Origin: JBQLZQ01 sp052168355
GTDB lineage: Bacteria > Pseudomonadota > Alphaproteobacteria > DSM-16000 > Inquilinaceae
Direction: 5' to 3'
Assembly: GCA_052168355.1 (NCBI GenBank)
Contig: JBQLZQ010000041.1
Coordinates: forward strand, 1 to 64,000
Length of the DNA stretch: 64,000 nucleotides
Shown here: piece by piece, positions 33,195 to 44,378 of the stretch
How positions within the stretch are numbered: position 1 is the first letter of the stretch
Layout of the letters: each line of letters begins with the position of its first letter
Made by a program: the position numbers and the translations under genes
Notes under the pieces: model-generated
Databases searched by the model: none
Told to the model about the DNA's origin: nothing
Seen by the model: the letters and a program-made list of their open reading frames with translations, nothing else

Positions 33195-34088
33195 ATGGCC
33201 GCCGGGGCCGCCGCCATCGCCACACCGCCGCGATCCTTTCAGGAGATCATCCTGCGCCTTCAGGCGTTTTGGGCGGCGCAGGGCTGTGTCATCCTGCAGC
33301 CCTATGACATGGAGGTCGGGGCCGGTACATTTCACCCGGCCACCACCCTGCGGGCGCTGGGGCCGGACCGTCACTGGAACTGCGCCTTCGTTCAACCCTG
33401 CCGGCGACCGGCGGACGGCCGCTACGGCGAGAACCCCAACCGGGTGCAGCATTACTACCAGTTCCAGGTGCTGCTGAAACCGTCGCCTCCCAACGCCCAA
33501 GACCTGTACCTGCAAAGCCTGTACGCCCTGGGCATCGACCCGGCGCTGCACGATCTGCGCTTTGTCGAGGACGATTGGGAAAGCCCGACGCTGGGCGCCT
33601 GGGGCCTGGGGTGGGAGGTCTGGTGCGATGGCATGGAGGTCACCCAGTACACCTATTTCCAGCAGGTGGGCGGCATCGAGTGCGACCCGGTGCCCGTCGA
33701 ACTCACCTACGGGCTGGAACGGTTGGCGATGTATCTTCTGGGCACGGAATCCATGTTCGACATGCCGTTCAACGATCCCGACAGTGGCGGGGCCGTGACC
33801 TATGGCGATGTCTTTCTACGATCGGAACGGGAGTATTCGGCCTACAATTTCGAGCATGCCGATACCGAGCGGCTGACCGTCCATTTCCGCGACGCCGAAG
33901 CGGAATGCCAGGCGCTTCTGACCCAGCGCCTGCCCCTGCCGGCCTACGACCAGTGCATCAAGGCCAGCCATCTGTTCAACCTGCTGGACGCCCGCGGTGT
34001 GATCAGCGTGGTGGAGCGAGCCGCCTATATCGGCCGGGTCCGGGCCCTGGCCAAGGGGTGCTGCGAGATGTGGTTGGACGCCGCCTGA
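33195..34088 (+). CDS. glyQ: Glycyl-tRNA synthetase alpha subunit
   Basis: Catalytic alpha subunit of the tetrameric (alpha2 beta2) bacterial glycyl-tRNA synthetase; with glyS it charges tRNA-Gly. Class II signature segments include SFQEIILRLQAFWAAQGCVILQPYDMEVGAGTFHPATTLRALGP, FVQPCRRPADGRYGENPNRVQHYYQFQV and EVWCDGMEVTQYTYFQQVGG. ATG 33195 gives 297 residues, the family length; an upstream frame to 33105 is not needed. It lies 18 bp before glyS. Confidence 0.98.
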   Translation: MAAGAAAIATPPRSFQEIILRLQAFWAAQGCVILQPYDMEVGAGTFHPATTLRALGPDRHWNCAFVQPCRRPADGRYGENPNRVQHYYQFQVLLKPSPPNAQDLYLQSLYALGIDPALHDLRFVEDDWESPTLGAWGLGWEVWCDGMEVTQYTYFQQVGGIECDPVPVELTYGLERLAMYLLGTESMFDMPFNDPDSGGAVTYGDVFLRSEREYSAYNFEHADTERLTVHFRDAEAECQALLTQRLPLPAYDQCIKASHLFNLLDARGVISVVERAAYIGRVRALAKGCCEMWLDAA

Positions 34089-34106
34089 TGGGGATCGTCT
34101 GAGATC

Positions 34107-36203
34107 ATGGCCGAGTTTCTGCTGGAGCTTCTGTCGGAGGAGATCCCGGCCCGCATGCAGGCACGGGCGGCCGCTGACCTGGAACGCCTTGTCACGGGAG
34201 CCTTACGCGACGCCGGCCTGCCCTGGCAGAGCGCGCGGTTCTTCGCGACGCCGCGGCGGCTGACCGTCGTCGTCGACGGCCTGCCGCTGGCCCAGCCGGA
34301 TGTGTCGGAGGAGCGCAAGGGACCGCGCGCCGATGCGCCCGAACAGGCCATCGCCGGGTTCCTGCGCGCCACCGGCCTGTCCCTGGATCAGTGCGAGAAG
34401 CGACCGACGGCCAAGGGCGAGATCTGGTTCGCGGTGATCGAGAAGGCGGGACGGCCCACCTCCGAGGTGCTGAGGGACGTTATCGGCGAGGCGGTGACCA
34501 AACTGCCCTGGCCAAAGAGCATGCGCTGGGGCGAAAGCGGGTTCCGATGGGTCAGGCCGCTGCAGCATGTGCTGGCGGTGTTCGACGGGGCGCCGCTGGC
34601 CGGCGACGTGGAGCCCGATCCCCGGACCCGGCTGGTGTTCACCGCTGAGACGCGGGGCCATCGGTTTCTGGCCCCCGGCGCCGTGCCGGTCGAGCATTTC
34701 GAGGGGTACCGGTCCGGTCTGCGCGACGCCCATGTCATGCTGGACGCCGGCGACCGCAAGGACGCGATCCTGGAGCAGGCCCGGACCCTTGTGGCCGCCG
34801 AGGGGTTGCGCCTGCGCGACGACCCGGGACTGCTGGACGAGGTCGCCGGCCTGGTCGAATGGCCGGTCGTGCATATGGGCCGGATCGACGACGCGTTCAT
34901 GGATCTGCCGGCGGAGGTGCTGACCACCTCCATGCGCAGCCATCAGCGCTATTTCGCCGTCGAAGGATCGGATGGCACCCTGGCGCCGCGGTTCCTGTTC
35001 GCGGCCAACACCGTGACCGACGACGGCGGGGCGATCGTGGTGGCCGGTAATGAGCGGGTGCTGCGCGCGCGGTTGAGCGATGCCCGGTTCTTTTGGGACA
35101 AGGATCGCGCGGTGCGCCTGGCCGACCGTGTGGCGGCGCTTGGAGACATCGTGTTTCACGACCGTTTGGGAACGGTCGCCGGGAAGGTGAACCGGCTGGA
35201 ACAGCTGTCGGCGGCGCTGGCCGTCGCAGCCGGGGCCGATCCGGATCTCGCCCGACGCGCCGCCCACCTGGCCAAGGCGGATCTGACCACCGGCATGGTC
35301 GGGGAGTTTCCGGAACTTCAGGGTGTCATGGGGCGCTATTACGCGGGCCACGATGGCGAGCCGGCGGATGTGGCCAACGCCGTGGCCGAGCATTACGCGC
35401 CGCTGGGCCCGTCGGACCGCTGCCCGACGGCGCCGGTGTCGGTATCGGTGGCCCTGGCCGACAAGATCGACAGCCTGGTCGGGTTTTTCGCCATCGACGA
35501 GCGCCCGACCGGCAGTCGCGATCCCTATGCCCTGCGACGGGCCGCCCTGGGCGCGATCCGCCTGATCGTCGAGAACGGTCTGCGCCTGCGATTGCTGGAT
35601 GCGATCGGCGAGTCCTACCGTCAGTACCGGAGGTCGGGGTCCTGGCGCGGCGATGTGGCGGACGGGACCGCGCTGTCCGGGGACCTTCTGGCGTTTTTTG
35701 CCGACCGGTTGAAGGTGGCGTTGAAGGAGCGCGGGGTCCGCCACGATCTGATCCAGGCCGTGTTCGATCTGGGCGGCCAGGACGATCTGGTGCTGATGCT
35801 GGCGCGGGTCGATGCGCTTGCCGAATTTCTGGCCGGAGACGACGGGGCCAATCTTCTGATCGCCTATCGGCGGGCCGCCAACATCGTCCGCATCGAAGAA
35901 AAGAAGGATGGCAGGAAGGCGCATGCGACCGCCGATCCGGGGCTGCTGGAGCAGGCGGAGGAACGGGCGTTGTACGCGGCCCTGAAAAACGCCGAAGAGA
36001 GTATGGACGGCCTGCTGCCGGCGGAGGATTTCACCACCGCCATGACCGCTTTGGCGGCGTTGCGGCAGCCGGTCGACTCTTTTTTTGACGCGGTGACGGT
36101 CAATGCCGACAAGCCCGGCCTGCGCGCCAACCGTCTGGCGCTGCTCGGCCGGATCGTCGCAACCATGGACCGGGTCGCGGTGTTTTCACGCATCGAGGGT
36201 TAG
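34107..36203 (+). CDS. glyS: Glycyl-tRNA synthetase beta subunit
   Basis: Beta subunit of the glycyl-tRNA synthetase, 698 residues, the usual size. The start MAEFLLELLSEEIPARMQ and the block RWVRPLQHVLAVFDG, followed by TRGHRFLAPG, are standard. The middle HD-like part and the C-terminal anticodon-binding (DALR-type) domain ending in FFDAVTVNADKPGLRANRLALLGRI are present. It forms an operon with glyQ and is followed 45 bp later by ppdK. Confidence 0.98.
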   Translation: MAEFLLELLSEEIPARMQARAAADLERLVTGALRDAGLPWQSARFFATPRRLTVVVDGLPLAQPDVSEERKGPRADAPEQAIAGFLRATGLSLDQCEKRPTAKGEIWFAVIEKAGRPTSEVLRDVIGEAVTKLPWPKSMRWGESGFRWVRPLQHVLAVFDGAPLAGDVEPDPRTRLVFTAETRGHRFLAPGAVPVEHFEGYRSGLRDAHVMLDAGDRKDAILEQARTLVAAEGLRLRDDPGLLDEVAGLVEWPVVHMGRIDDAFMDLPAEVLTTSMRSHQRYFAVEGSDGTLAPRFLFAANTVTDDGGAIVVAGNERVLRARLSDARFFWDKDRAVRLADRVAALGDIVFHDRLGTVAGKVNRLEQLSAALAVAAGADPDLARRAAHLAKADLTTGMVGEFPELQGVMGRYYAGHDGEPADVANAVAEHYAPLGPSDRCPTAPVSVSVALADKIDSLVGFFAIDERPTGSRDPYALRRAALGAIRLIVENGLRLRLLDAIGESYRQYRRSGSWRGDVADGTALSGDLLAFFADRLKVALKERGVRHDLIQAVFDLGGQDDLVLMLARVDALAEFLAGDDGANLLIAYRRAANIVRIEEKKDGRKAHATADPGLLEQAEERALYAALKNAEESMDGLLPAEDFTTAMTALAALRQPVDSFFDAVTVNADKPGLRANRLALLGRIVATMDRVAVFSRIEG

Positions 36204-36248
36204 AACCGCGCGGACCGGCACCGGTCCGCCAGCAAGGATGGGACGCGC

Positions 36249-38912
<2,664 letters not shown>

Positions 38913-39013
38913 CGGCGCGGCTCGAAAGACGTGCCGGTCATCCCGCCGCCGCAATCGCGCGTCATCCTAGCGGATCCACTAGTCGTTTTGACCGACTCAC
39001 CTTCGGAGCGATT

Positions 39014-39529
39014 ATGATCCGCCTCTCCAGTCTGATCGCGATCCTGAGCTTGGCGCTTTCGGCCCAGGCCCACGCCCAGTCCGCCGAGGCCAGCGGCGCC
39101 GCGTTGGCGGAGTTCCTGCGAACCGCGGCGCCCGTCTGCGAGACCCAACCGGCCGCGCAATGCGTCGATCTGGGGTGGGCGTACGCCGATGCCGACAGCG
39201 ATACGTATCTGTCGGAGGGCGAACTGGTATCGCTGGAAGCCAGCGTGATCGACTTCGTGACCCAGCGCAGCGCCAGCTTGACCCCCGAGGAGCGGGGGTC
39301 GGTGGCCCTTGGCCTGATGATGGTGCAGCGGCTGGGGCTCGATCGCCTGATCGCCGGTTTCGATGGAAACAGCGACTCGCGGGTCGATCGCCAGGAGCTG
39401 CTGGCCGATGTCCGGCTGGATCAACGGCCGCTGGGAGAGGTGCTTCTCGACCCGGCGGCGGTGGATCGACAGGCGCTGGCCGCCCGCCTGGGCGAACTTG
39501 GGCCGCTTGTCCTCGCCTTTTTTCATTAA
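39014..39529 (+). CDS. Secreted protein with two EF-hand-like loops
   Basis: A 171-residue protein with a Sec signal peptide (about 1-22, ALSAQAHAQ). Two loops look like EF-hands: DADSDTYLSEGEL (about 58-70) and DGNSDSRVDRQEL (about 117-129), both with Asp at 1, 3 and 5 and Glu at 12, a good fit for Ca2+ binding. The loops are separated by helices (VSLEASVIDFVTQRSASL). It is probably periplasmic. The role is not known. Two cysteines (about 42 and 49) could form a disulfide. Confidence 0.82.
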   Translation: MIRLSSLIAILSLALSAQAHAQSAEASGAALAEFLRTAAPVCETQPAAQCVDLGWAYADADSDTYLSEGELVSLEASVIDFVTQRSASLTPEERGSVALGLMMVQRLGLDRLIAGFDGNSDSRVDRQELLADVRLDQRPLGEVLLDPAAVDRQALAARLGELGPLVLAFFH

Positions 39530-39618
39530 TTATATCTTGTGCCTCGGCCGCCGATAATAGAGTCCAAGGGGGCCATATCCGATTTCGAAACAGGCTCTGA
39601 GGCTAACGGACCACCGGC

Positions 39619-40704
39619 ATGAACCTGATTACGCACTGGTTCAGGAAGCATTTTTCCAACCCGCAAGTGGTGCTGCTGGCGTTGCTGCTGATCGTCATGG
39701 TGGCGGCGATCATCTTGGTCGCCGGCATGCTGGCGCCGGTCATCGCCGCCATCATCATCGCCTATCTGCTGCAAGGCTTGGTCAGCCGGCTTCACCGCCT
39801 GGGATTGTCGGATACCGTCGCGGCGGCGCTGGTCTTTCTGACGTTTCTCCTGTTTACGTTCTTCCTGGTCCTCGGGCTGCTGCCGGTTCTGCTCGACCAG
39901 GTGACGCAGCTGTTCCTGCAGCTGCCGACCATGCTCATGGAAGTGCAGCGGATCCTGCTGGCCCTGCCGGATACCTACGCCCTGATCAGCGAGGATCAGG
40001 TGCGGCAGTTCATGGCCTCGCTGCGCAGCGATATCTTCGATTTGAGCCGGCAGCTTCTGGCTTTGTCGGTGGTTTCCGCCGTGACCCTTATCACCATCAT
40101 CGTCTATATCGTCCTGGTGCCGTTCCTGGTGTTCTTCCTGATCAAGGACCGCAAGATCATCGTGGCGTGGTTTACCGGTTTTTTGCCCAAGGACCGGCAG
40201 CTCACCAACCAGGTCTGGGGCGAGGTCAACCGGCAGATCGGCAATTACGTGCGCGGCAAGGTGGCGGAGATCCTGATCGTCGGCAGCGTCAGCTATGTGG
40301 CGTTCGTGCTGCTGGGGGTCGAATACTCGCTGCTGCTGGCGGCCCTGACCGGGCTGTCGGTGCTGATCCCCTATGTCGGCGTGGTCGTCGTGTTCGTGCC
40401 GGTGGCCACCGTCAGTTATTTCCAGTGGGGCAATACGCCGGAATGGCTGTATGTGCTGGCCGCCTACATCATCATCCAGCTGATCGATGGGAACATCCTG
40501 GCGCCGCTGCTGTTGAGCGACGCGGTCAACCTGCATCCGGTGGCGATCATCGTCGCCATCCTGTTTTTCGGCGGGCTGTGGGGGTTCTGGGGCGTTTTCT
40601 TCGCCATCCCGCTGGCGACGGTGGTTCAAGCCGTGCTGCGGGCCTGGCCACGGCCCCAGCGGGTCGCCGGCGACGATCCGCCCGCCCTGATCGGTTCGCC
40701 GTGA
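39619..40704 (+). CDS. AI-2E family transporter (PerM-like permease)
   Basis: Inner-membrane protein of 361 residues with eight predicted helices. The layout is typical: N-terminal pair (VVLLALLLIVMVAAIILVAGMLAPVIAAIIIAYLLQGLV), an extended loop (about 105-150), then PFLVFFLIKDRKIIVAWFTGFLPKD and the C-terminal block LSVLIPYVGVVVVFVPVAT ... QLIDGNILAPLLLSDAVNLHPVAIIVAILFFGGLWGFWGVFFAIPL. The family includes the proposed AI-2 exporter TqsA and Na+/H+ antiporters, so transport substrate is open. Confidence 0.93.
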   Translation: MNLITHWFRKHFSNPQVVLLALLLIVMVAAIILVAGMLAPVIAAIIIAYLLQGLVSRLHRLGLSDTVAAALVFLTFLLFTFFLVLGLLPVLLDQVTQLFLQLPTMLMEVQRILLALPDTYALISEDQVRQFMASLRSDIFDLSRQLLALSVVSAVTLITIIVYIVLVPFLVFFLIKDRKIIVAWFTGFLPKDRQLTNQVWGEVNRQIGNYVRGKVAEILIVGSVSYVAFVLLGVEYSLLLAALTGLSVLIPYVGVVVVFVPVATVSYFQWGNTPEWLYVLAAYIIIQLIDGNILAPLLLSDAVNLHPVAIIVAILFFGGLWGFWGVFFAIPLATVVQAVLRAWPRPQRVAGDDPPALIGSP

Positions 40705-40738
40705 CCGGTGTCGCGCCCGTCGGCCGGCCGGGCGGGTG

Positions 40739-41629
40739 ATGATCGACTATCGGACCATGCCCGACGGGGTCAGGGTCCGGACCGGTTTTTGGCCCGCGGT
40801 CGGCGAAGAGCGCGGTCTGGTCACCGTGGCCGGGGGGCGATCCGAATTCATCGAGAAATACGCCGAAACCGCTGCCGATCTGTCGGCGCTCGGGTTCGCG
40901 GTCCGGACCTTCGACTGGCGGGGGCAGGGGCTGTCGTCCCGATCGGCGGTCCATCCGTACCGTGGCCATCTGGACGACTACCAGCGTCTGATCGCCGACC
41001 TGGAGGTGCTGACGCGTCCGAGGGACACCGGTCCGCCTCAAATCCTGCTGGCCCATTCGATGGGCGGTCTCGTGGCCCTGCGGTTCCTGGCCGAACATCC
41101 CGGGCGGTTCCGGGCGGCGGTGCTGAGCGCGCCGTTGGTCGGGTTGGCCCAGAATGCGATCGTGGGGCCGGTGATCGCCGCCGTCGCGCGGCTGGTGGTT
41201 GCCTGTGGCGGCGGGGCCTGGTACGCGCCGGGGCAGGGCGACTATGATGCGGAGCGATATCGTCAGGGCGTCGACCGTCTGACCAGCGATCCGGCGCGCG
41301 GCGCGGTGATGCTGGACTGGATCGAGCGCAACCCCGACCTGCGGTTGGGGGGCGCGACCTGGGGCTGGCTGGACGCCACCTATCGGTCGGCGGCCCTGCT
41401 GCGCGACCCCGCCTATGTCCGCCGGATCGATGTGCCGGTTCTGATCGCCATGGCCGGAAAGGAGAGGCTGGTGAGCAACTCGGCCCTGAACCGGCTGGCC
41501 CGACGGTTGCCCAAGCCGGTCGTGAAGGTCTATCCCGATGCGTTGCACGAACTGCTGATGGAACGGGATGAGATCCGCGATGCGCTATTGGCCGATATCG
41601 ACGCGTTTCTGGCCGATTGTGGGTTCTAG
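40739..41629 (+). CDS. Alpha/beta hydrolase (monoacylglycerol lipase/lysophospholipase-like)
   Basis: Serine hydrolase of 296 residues. Catalytic Ser lies in LAHSMGGLVALRF (GxSxG-like AHSMGG, about residues 103-113), with the oxyanion region VTVAGGRSEFIEKYAETAADLSALGFAVRTFDWRGQGLS typical of the PldB/Serine aminopeptidase S33 group. The Asp is probably in LVSNSALN-adjacent strand and the His in DALHELLMERDEIRDALLADIDAFL. It could act on lysophospholipids or monoglycerides. ATG 40739 follows a GTG codon that is also in frame. Confidence 0.9.
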   Translation: MIDYRTMPDGVRVRTGFWPAVGEERGLVTVAGGRSEFIEKYAETAADLSALGFAVRTFDWRGQGLSSRSAVHPYRGHLDDYQRLIADLEVLTRPRDTGPPQILLAHSMGGLVALRFLAEHPGRFRAAVLSAPLVGLAQNAIVGPVIAAVARLVVACGGGAWYAPGQGDYDAERYRQGVDRLTSDPARGAVMLDWIERNPDLRLGGATWGWLDATYRSAALLRDPAYVRRIDVPVLIAMAGKERLVSNSALNRLARRLPKPVVKVYPDALHELLMERDEIRDALLADIDAFLADCGF

Positions 41630-41647
41630 ATCTCCGGGGATGTTGCG

Positions 41648-42406
41648 ATGACGGAGGTGCGCCTGTCGGCCCTGGTGGTGGCCCACAACGAGGAGGCCAA
41701 CCTGGAGGCCTGCCTTGCCACCCTGGACTTCGCCGACGAGATCGTCGTGGTGCTCGACAAATGCACCGACCGCTCGGTCCTGGTCGCGGCCCGCTTCACC
41801 GACAGGCTGATCGAGGGCGATTGGGCCATCGAGGGCGACCGGCGCAACGAAGGCATCGCGGCCTGCCGGGGCGCCTGGGTGGTTGAGGTCGACGCCGACG
41901 AGCGGATACCGCCGGCCCTGGGGGCCGAGATCGTCCGGACCGTCGAAGCCAGCGACGCGGACTGGCACAAGATCCCGGTGGACAATTATGTCGGCGCCCG
42001 GCTGGTGCGTCATGGCTGGGGCGCGTCCTTCGGCCGCACGGCCCATCCCGGCCTGTTCCGCAGGGGGGCCAAGCGGTGGGGCGACCAGCGGGTGCACCCC
42101 GCCCTGAACCTGACGGGCCGCCAGGGGCCGGTACTGAAGAACCGGCTGATCCACTACGTCGACCGGGACGTCACCGACATGATCGATCGGCTTAACCGCT
42201 ATACCACGGCCCGGGCCCGGGATCTGCGGGAAGGGGGGGATATCGGCACCTTCCGGCGCAATTTGGGGCGGATTCCGGCCAGATTCTACAAATGTTTCGT
42301 TCGGCGGCGGGGCTATCGGGAGGGGGCCCTGGGCTTCCTGATCGCGCTGTGCGCGGGTCTCTATCCCATGATTTCCTTTATCAAGGCCCGGTACGACGAC
42401 CGTTGA
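41648..42406 (+). CDS. Family 2 glycosyltransferase
   Basis: A 252-residue GT-A fold transferase similar to the WaaE/KdtX and LpsA type of lipopolysaccharide core enzymes. LSALVVAHNEEANLEACLATLDFADEIVVVLDKCTDRS is the nucleotide-sugar binding start; VVEVDADERIPPALGAEI carries the D-x-D motif (DAD) for the metal; FRRGAKRWGDQRVHPALNLTG is typical of the group. It starts 18 bp after the hydrolase gene. Near the C-terminus is a hydrophobic stretch (about 225-242) that may attach it to the membrane. Confidence 0.9.
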   Translation: MTEVRLSALVVAHNEEANLEACLATLDFADEIVVVLDKCTDRSVLVAARFTDRLIEGDWAIEGDRRNEGIAACRGAWVVEVDADERIPPALGAEIVRTVEASDADWHKIPVDNYVGARLVRHGWGASFGRTAHPGLFRRGAKRWGDQRVHPALNLTGRQGPVLKNRLIHYVDRDVTDMIDRLNRYTTARARDLREGGDIGTFRRNLGRIPARFYKCFVRRRGYREGALGFLIALCAGLYPMISFIKARYDDR

Positions 42407-42439
42407 CGGGCCGGCGCCAGCCATATTTGCCCGTGTCGA

Positions 42440-42604
42440 TTGCAATTGGCAGGCAATGCGCCTACATGTCATCAATCAGTTAGCAGGGAGCCAGCGTATC
42501 TGCTGTGTCACGAGGACCAGACTGCAATACTCATCGGACTTCAACGAACTGAGACCCACCCCCACGATGTGCGGGTGACACTTCAATCGCCTAGGATACA
42601 ATCG
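42440..42604 (+). promoter_or_regulatory. cspA-type promoter and long leader
   Basis: A sigma-70-like promoter TTGCAA (42440-42445), 17-bp spacer, TACATG (42463-42468) is followed by about 130 nt of untranslated leader before the cold-shock gene. Long leaders are typical of cold-inducible csp mRNAs, in which the leader folds into a temperature-sensitive structure. The specific structure cannot be confirmed by eye. Confidence 0.5.
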
Positions 42605-42814
42605 ATGCCCAAAGGAACCGTCAAGTGGTTCAACCCCGTCAAAGGCTATGGTTTCATCAGCCCCGATGACGGATCCAAGGACGCCTTCGTCCACATCTCC
42701 GCCGTCGAGCGGGCCGGTCTGACCGGTCTTCAGGAAGGGCAGCAAGTCGAGTTCGAGCTGCAGCGCGGCCAGAACGGCAAGACTTCAGCCGAAAACCTGC
42801 AGGTCGTCGACTGA
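42605..42814 (+). CDS. cspA: Cold-shock domain protein
   Basis: A 69-residue OB-fold RNA chaperone binding single-stranded nucleic acid: GTVKWFNPVKGYGFISPDDGSKDAFVHISAVERAGL. The RNP1 (KGYGFI) and RNP2 (DAFVHI) motifs are intact. The length and single domain match the CspA family of alphaproteobacteria. Frame is open to 42440 but the M-PKGTVKWF start is standard. It has its own promoter and terminator. Confidence 0.96.
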   Translation: MPKGTVKWFNPVKGYGFISPDDGSKDAFVHISAVERAGLTGLQEGQQVEFELQRGQNGKTSAENLQVVD

Positions 42815-42834
42815 CGCTTGGCAGATATCGAGGG

Positions 42835-42863
42835 AAAGGCCCGCCTTTGTGCGGGCCTTTTTC
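42835..42863 (+). terminator. Rho-independent terminator after cspA
   Basis: Perfect 10-bp stem AAAGGCCCGC (42835-42844) / GCGGGCCTTT (42851-42860) with loop CTTTGT and further T residues after it. It lies 20 bp after the cspA stop. Confidence 0.9.
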
Positions 42864-42914
42864 TTGTGCGATATAGTCTTCTCGATGGAAAAAACCGTTT
42901 GGGGGGAGGAAGGA

Positions 42915-43340
42915 ATGTCGACAGGAACCCAGCGCCGTGGCCAGTGCCTTTGCGGCGCGGTGCGGATATCGGCAAGGAACGCGAGCCATAGTGTCGGCGC
43001 CTGCCACTGCAAGATGTGCAGGCGCTGGGGCGGCGGCCCCTTGATGGCCATCGACTGTGGAACCGATGTTCTTATCGAGGGCGAGGAGAATATGACGTTG
43101 TTCGACTCGTCCGCGTGGGCGGAACGCGCCTTCTGTAAGAAGTGTGGATCCAACCTATTCTATAGAATAAAGGAAGCAGGACAGCATTTTGTTCCGGCTG
43201 GTATTTTCGGCGATGTCGAAGACCTGATTTTTGATCATCAAGTGTTCATCGACGAGAAGCCGGCCTACTACAGCTTTGCGAACAACACGCAAGATATGAC
43301 CGGCCCGGAAATCTTCGCGAAATACGGCCCGTCCGATTAG
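42915..43340 (+). CDS. GFA-family (glutathione-dependent formaldehyde-activating) protein
   Basis: A 141-residue zinc protein of the GFA/CENP-V family. The Cys clusters are in place: CLCGAVRISARN (C-x-C), ACHCKMCRRWGG (C-x-C-x2-C) and AFCKKCGSNLFY (C-x2-C). The family name comes from Gfa of Paracoccus, but most members have unknown substrates and there are no formaldehyde genes nearby. Base composition is slightly lower in GC than in the neighbours (AT-rich 43140-43260), which may hint at transfer. Start 42915 has GGAGGAAGGA upstream. Confidence 0.92.
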   Translation: MSTGTQRRGQCLCGAVRISARNASHSVGACHCKMCRRWGGGPLMAIDCGTDVLIEGEENMTLFDSSAWAERAFCKKCGSNLFYRIKEAGQHFVPAGIFGDVEDLIFDHQVFIDEKPAYYSFANNTQDMTGPEIFAKYGPSD

Positions 43341-43349
43341 GCGACCCCA

Positions 43350-44231
43350 CTAATAGCGCGCCCAGGCCGGTCGGCGGGGGACCAGGGGCAGGCCGTCGGC
43401 GGTCAGGGGCGGGTCGGCGGTGGCCAGGGCTTCCAGCCGCAGCAGGGCGAGACCGGCACCGTCGCGGGCCGAGCGCATCTCCCCCACCGTGCGTCCGTCC
43501 CGGGTCACCTCGACCCCCGCCGCGGGGGGCGGACCGTCGAAGGCGACGGGCACCAGCCGTTTCTTGACCAGGCCGCGATAGCGGGTGCGCGCGGTCAGTT
43601 CCTGGCCGATATAGCAGCCCTTGTCCCAGGCAATGGCGTTGAGGTCGTCGAAATTGCTCTCCAGCAGGGTCGAGCGTTCGATCACCAGGTCGCGGCTGCC
43701 GTCGGGCACGCCCAGGCCAAGGCGATGCCGGTCGTAATCGTCTTCCGTGGCGGGCTCAAGACCGGACCGGTCGAGGTGCCCGAGAGCGTCGGGCGGCAGG
43801 ATCAGGCGGGCGCCCAGGGCGGCCACCCGCGGGTCGGCGAAGGCGGCGCCGCCGTGCCAGGGACGGGCGGCGCCTGGCGTGTCGGGCAGGTCCAGGGCGG
43901 ACAACGCGCCGTCGCCGAACGCCGCAGCCACGCCAAGAGCGTCCCCCGCATCCTCCACCATCACCTGGGCGCGCAGCCGGTACAGGAGCAAACGCCGCCT
44001 GAGATCGGGCAGCCGGTCGCGGGCGACCTCCAGCAGCAGCGCGTCACCATGATCGACGATAAAGAAGTCGTGGAGGAACTTGCCTTGCGCCGTAAGCAGC
44101 GCCGCATAGAGGGCCCGATCCGGAGCCGCCTTGGTCACGTCGTTGGAGACCAGGCCCTGCAGGAAGGCGACCCGATCCTCGCCGCCGACGGTCAATACAC
44201 CACGCCCCGGCAACCAGCAGAAAGAGCCCAT
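43350..44231 (-). CDS. ygfZ: YgfZ/GcvT-like folate-binding protein
   Basis: Tetrahydrofolate-binding protein assisting Fe-S cluster assembly or repair in radical and MiaB-type enzymes; 293 residues. The start LPGRGVLTVGGEDRVAFLQGLVSNDV is typical, and the diagnostic motif AWDKGCYIGQELTARTRYRG (KGCYIGQE, about residues 200-207) holds the conserved Cys. It converges with the GFA gene and is divergent from the GT9 gene. Confidence 0.94.
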   Translation of the reverse strand: MGSFCWLPGRGVLTVGGEDRVAFLQGLVSNDVTKAAPDRALYAALLTAQGKFLHDFFIVDHGDALLLEVARDRLPDLRRRLLLYRLRAQVMVEDAGDALGVAAAFGDGALSALDLPDTPGAARPWHGGAAFADPRVAALGARLILPPDALGHLDRSGLEPATEDDYDRHRLGLGVPDGSRDLVIERSTLLESNFDDLNAIAWDKGCYIGQELTARTRYRGLVKKRLVPVAFDGPPPAAGVEVTRDGRTVGEMRSARDGAGLALLRLEALATADPPLTADGLPLVPRRPAWARY

Positions 44232-44378
44232 GGAACAATCCGTCCTGTTAAATGAGCGGAGGCAATTTAGGTGGGTCTTGCGGATGCCGCCCGCAAGGCG
44301 GCCGCTGGCCAGTGCCTATCCCGGCCGCTATAACCGGACGGCCCCACGAACGGCGGCATTCACGGAGGCTCGGCCGCC

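Noticed and set aside
34203..35924. 573-codon minus-strand frame across glyS
   Set aside because: Antisense shadow of glyS, which is unambiguous.
38972..38983. GGATCCACTAGT, identical to part of a cloning polylinker
   Set aside because: Only 12 bases match and the flanks do not continue the polylinker; the surrounding sequence fits the genome. Most likely chance.
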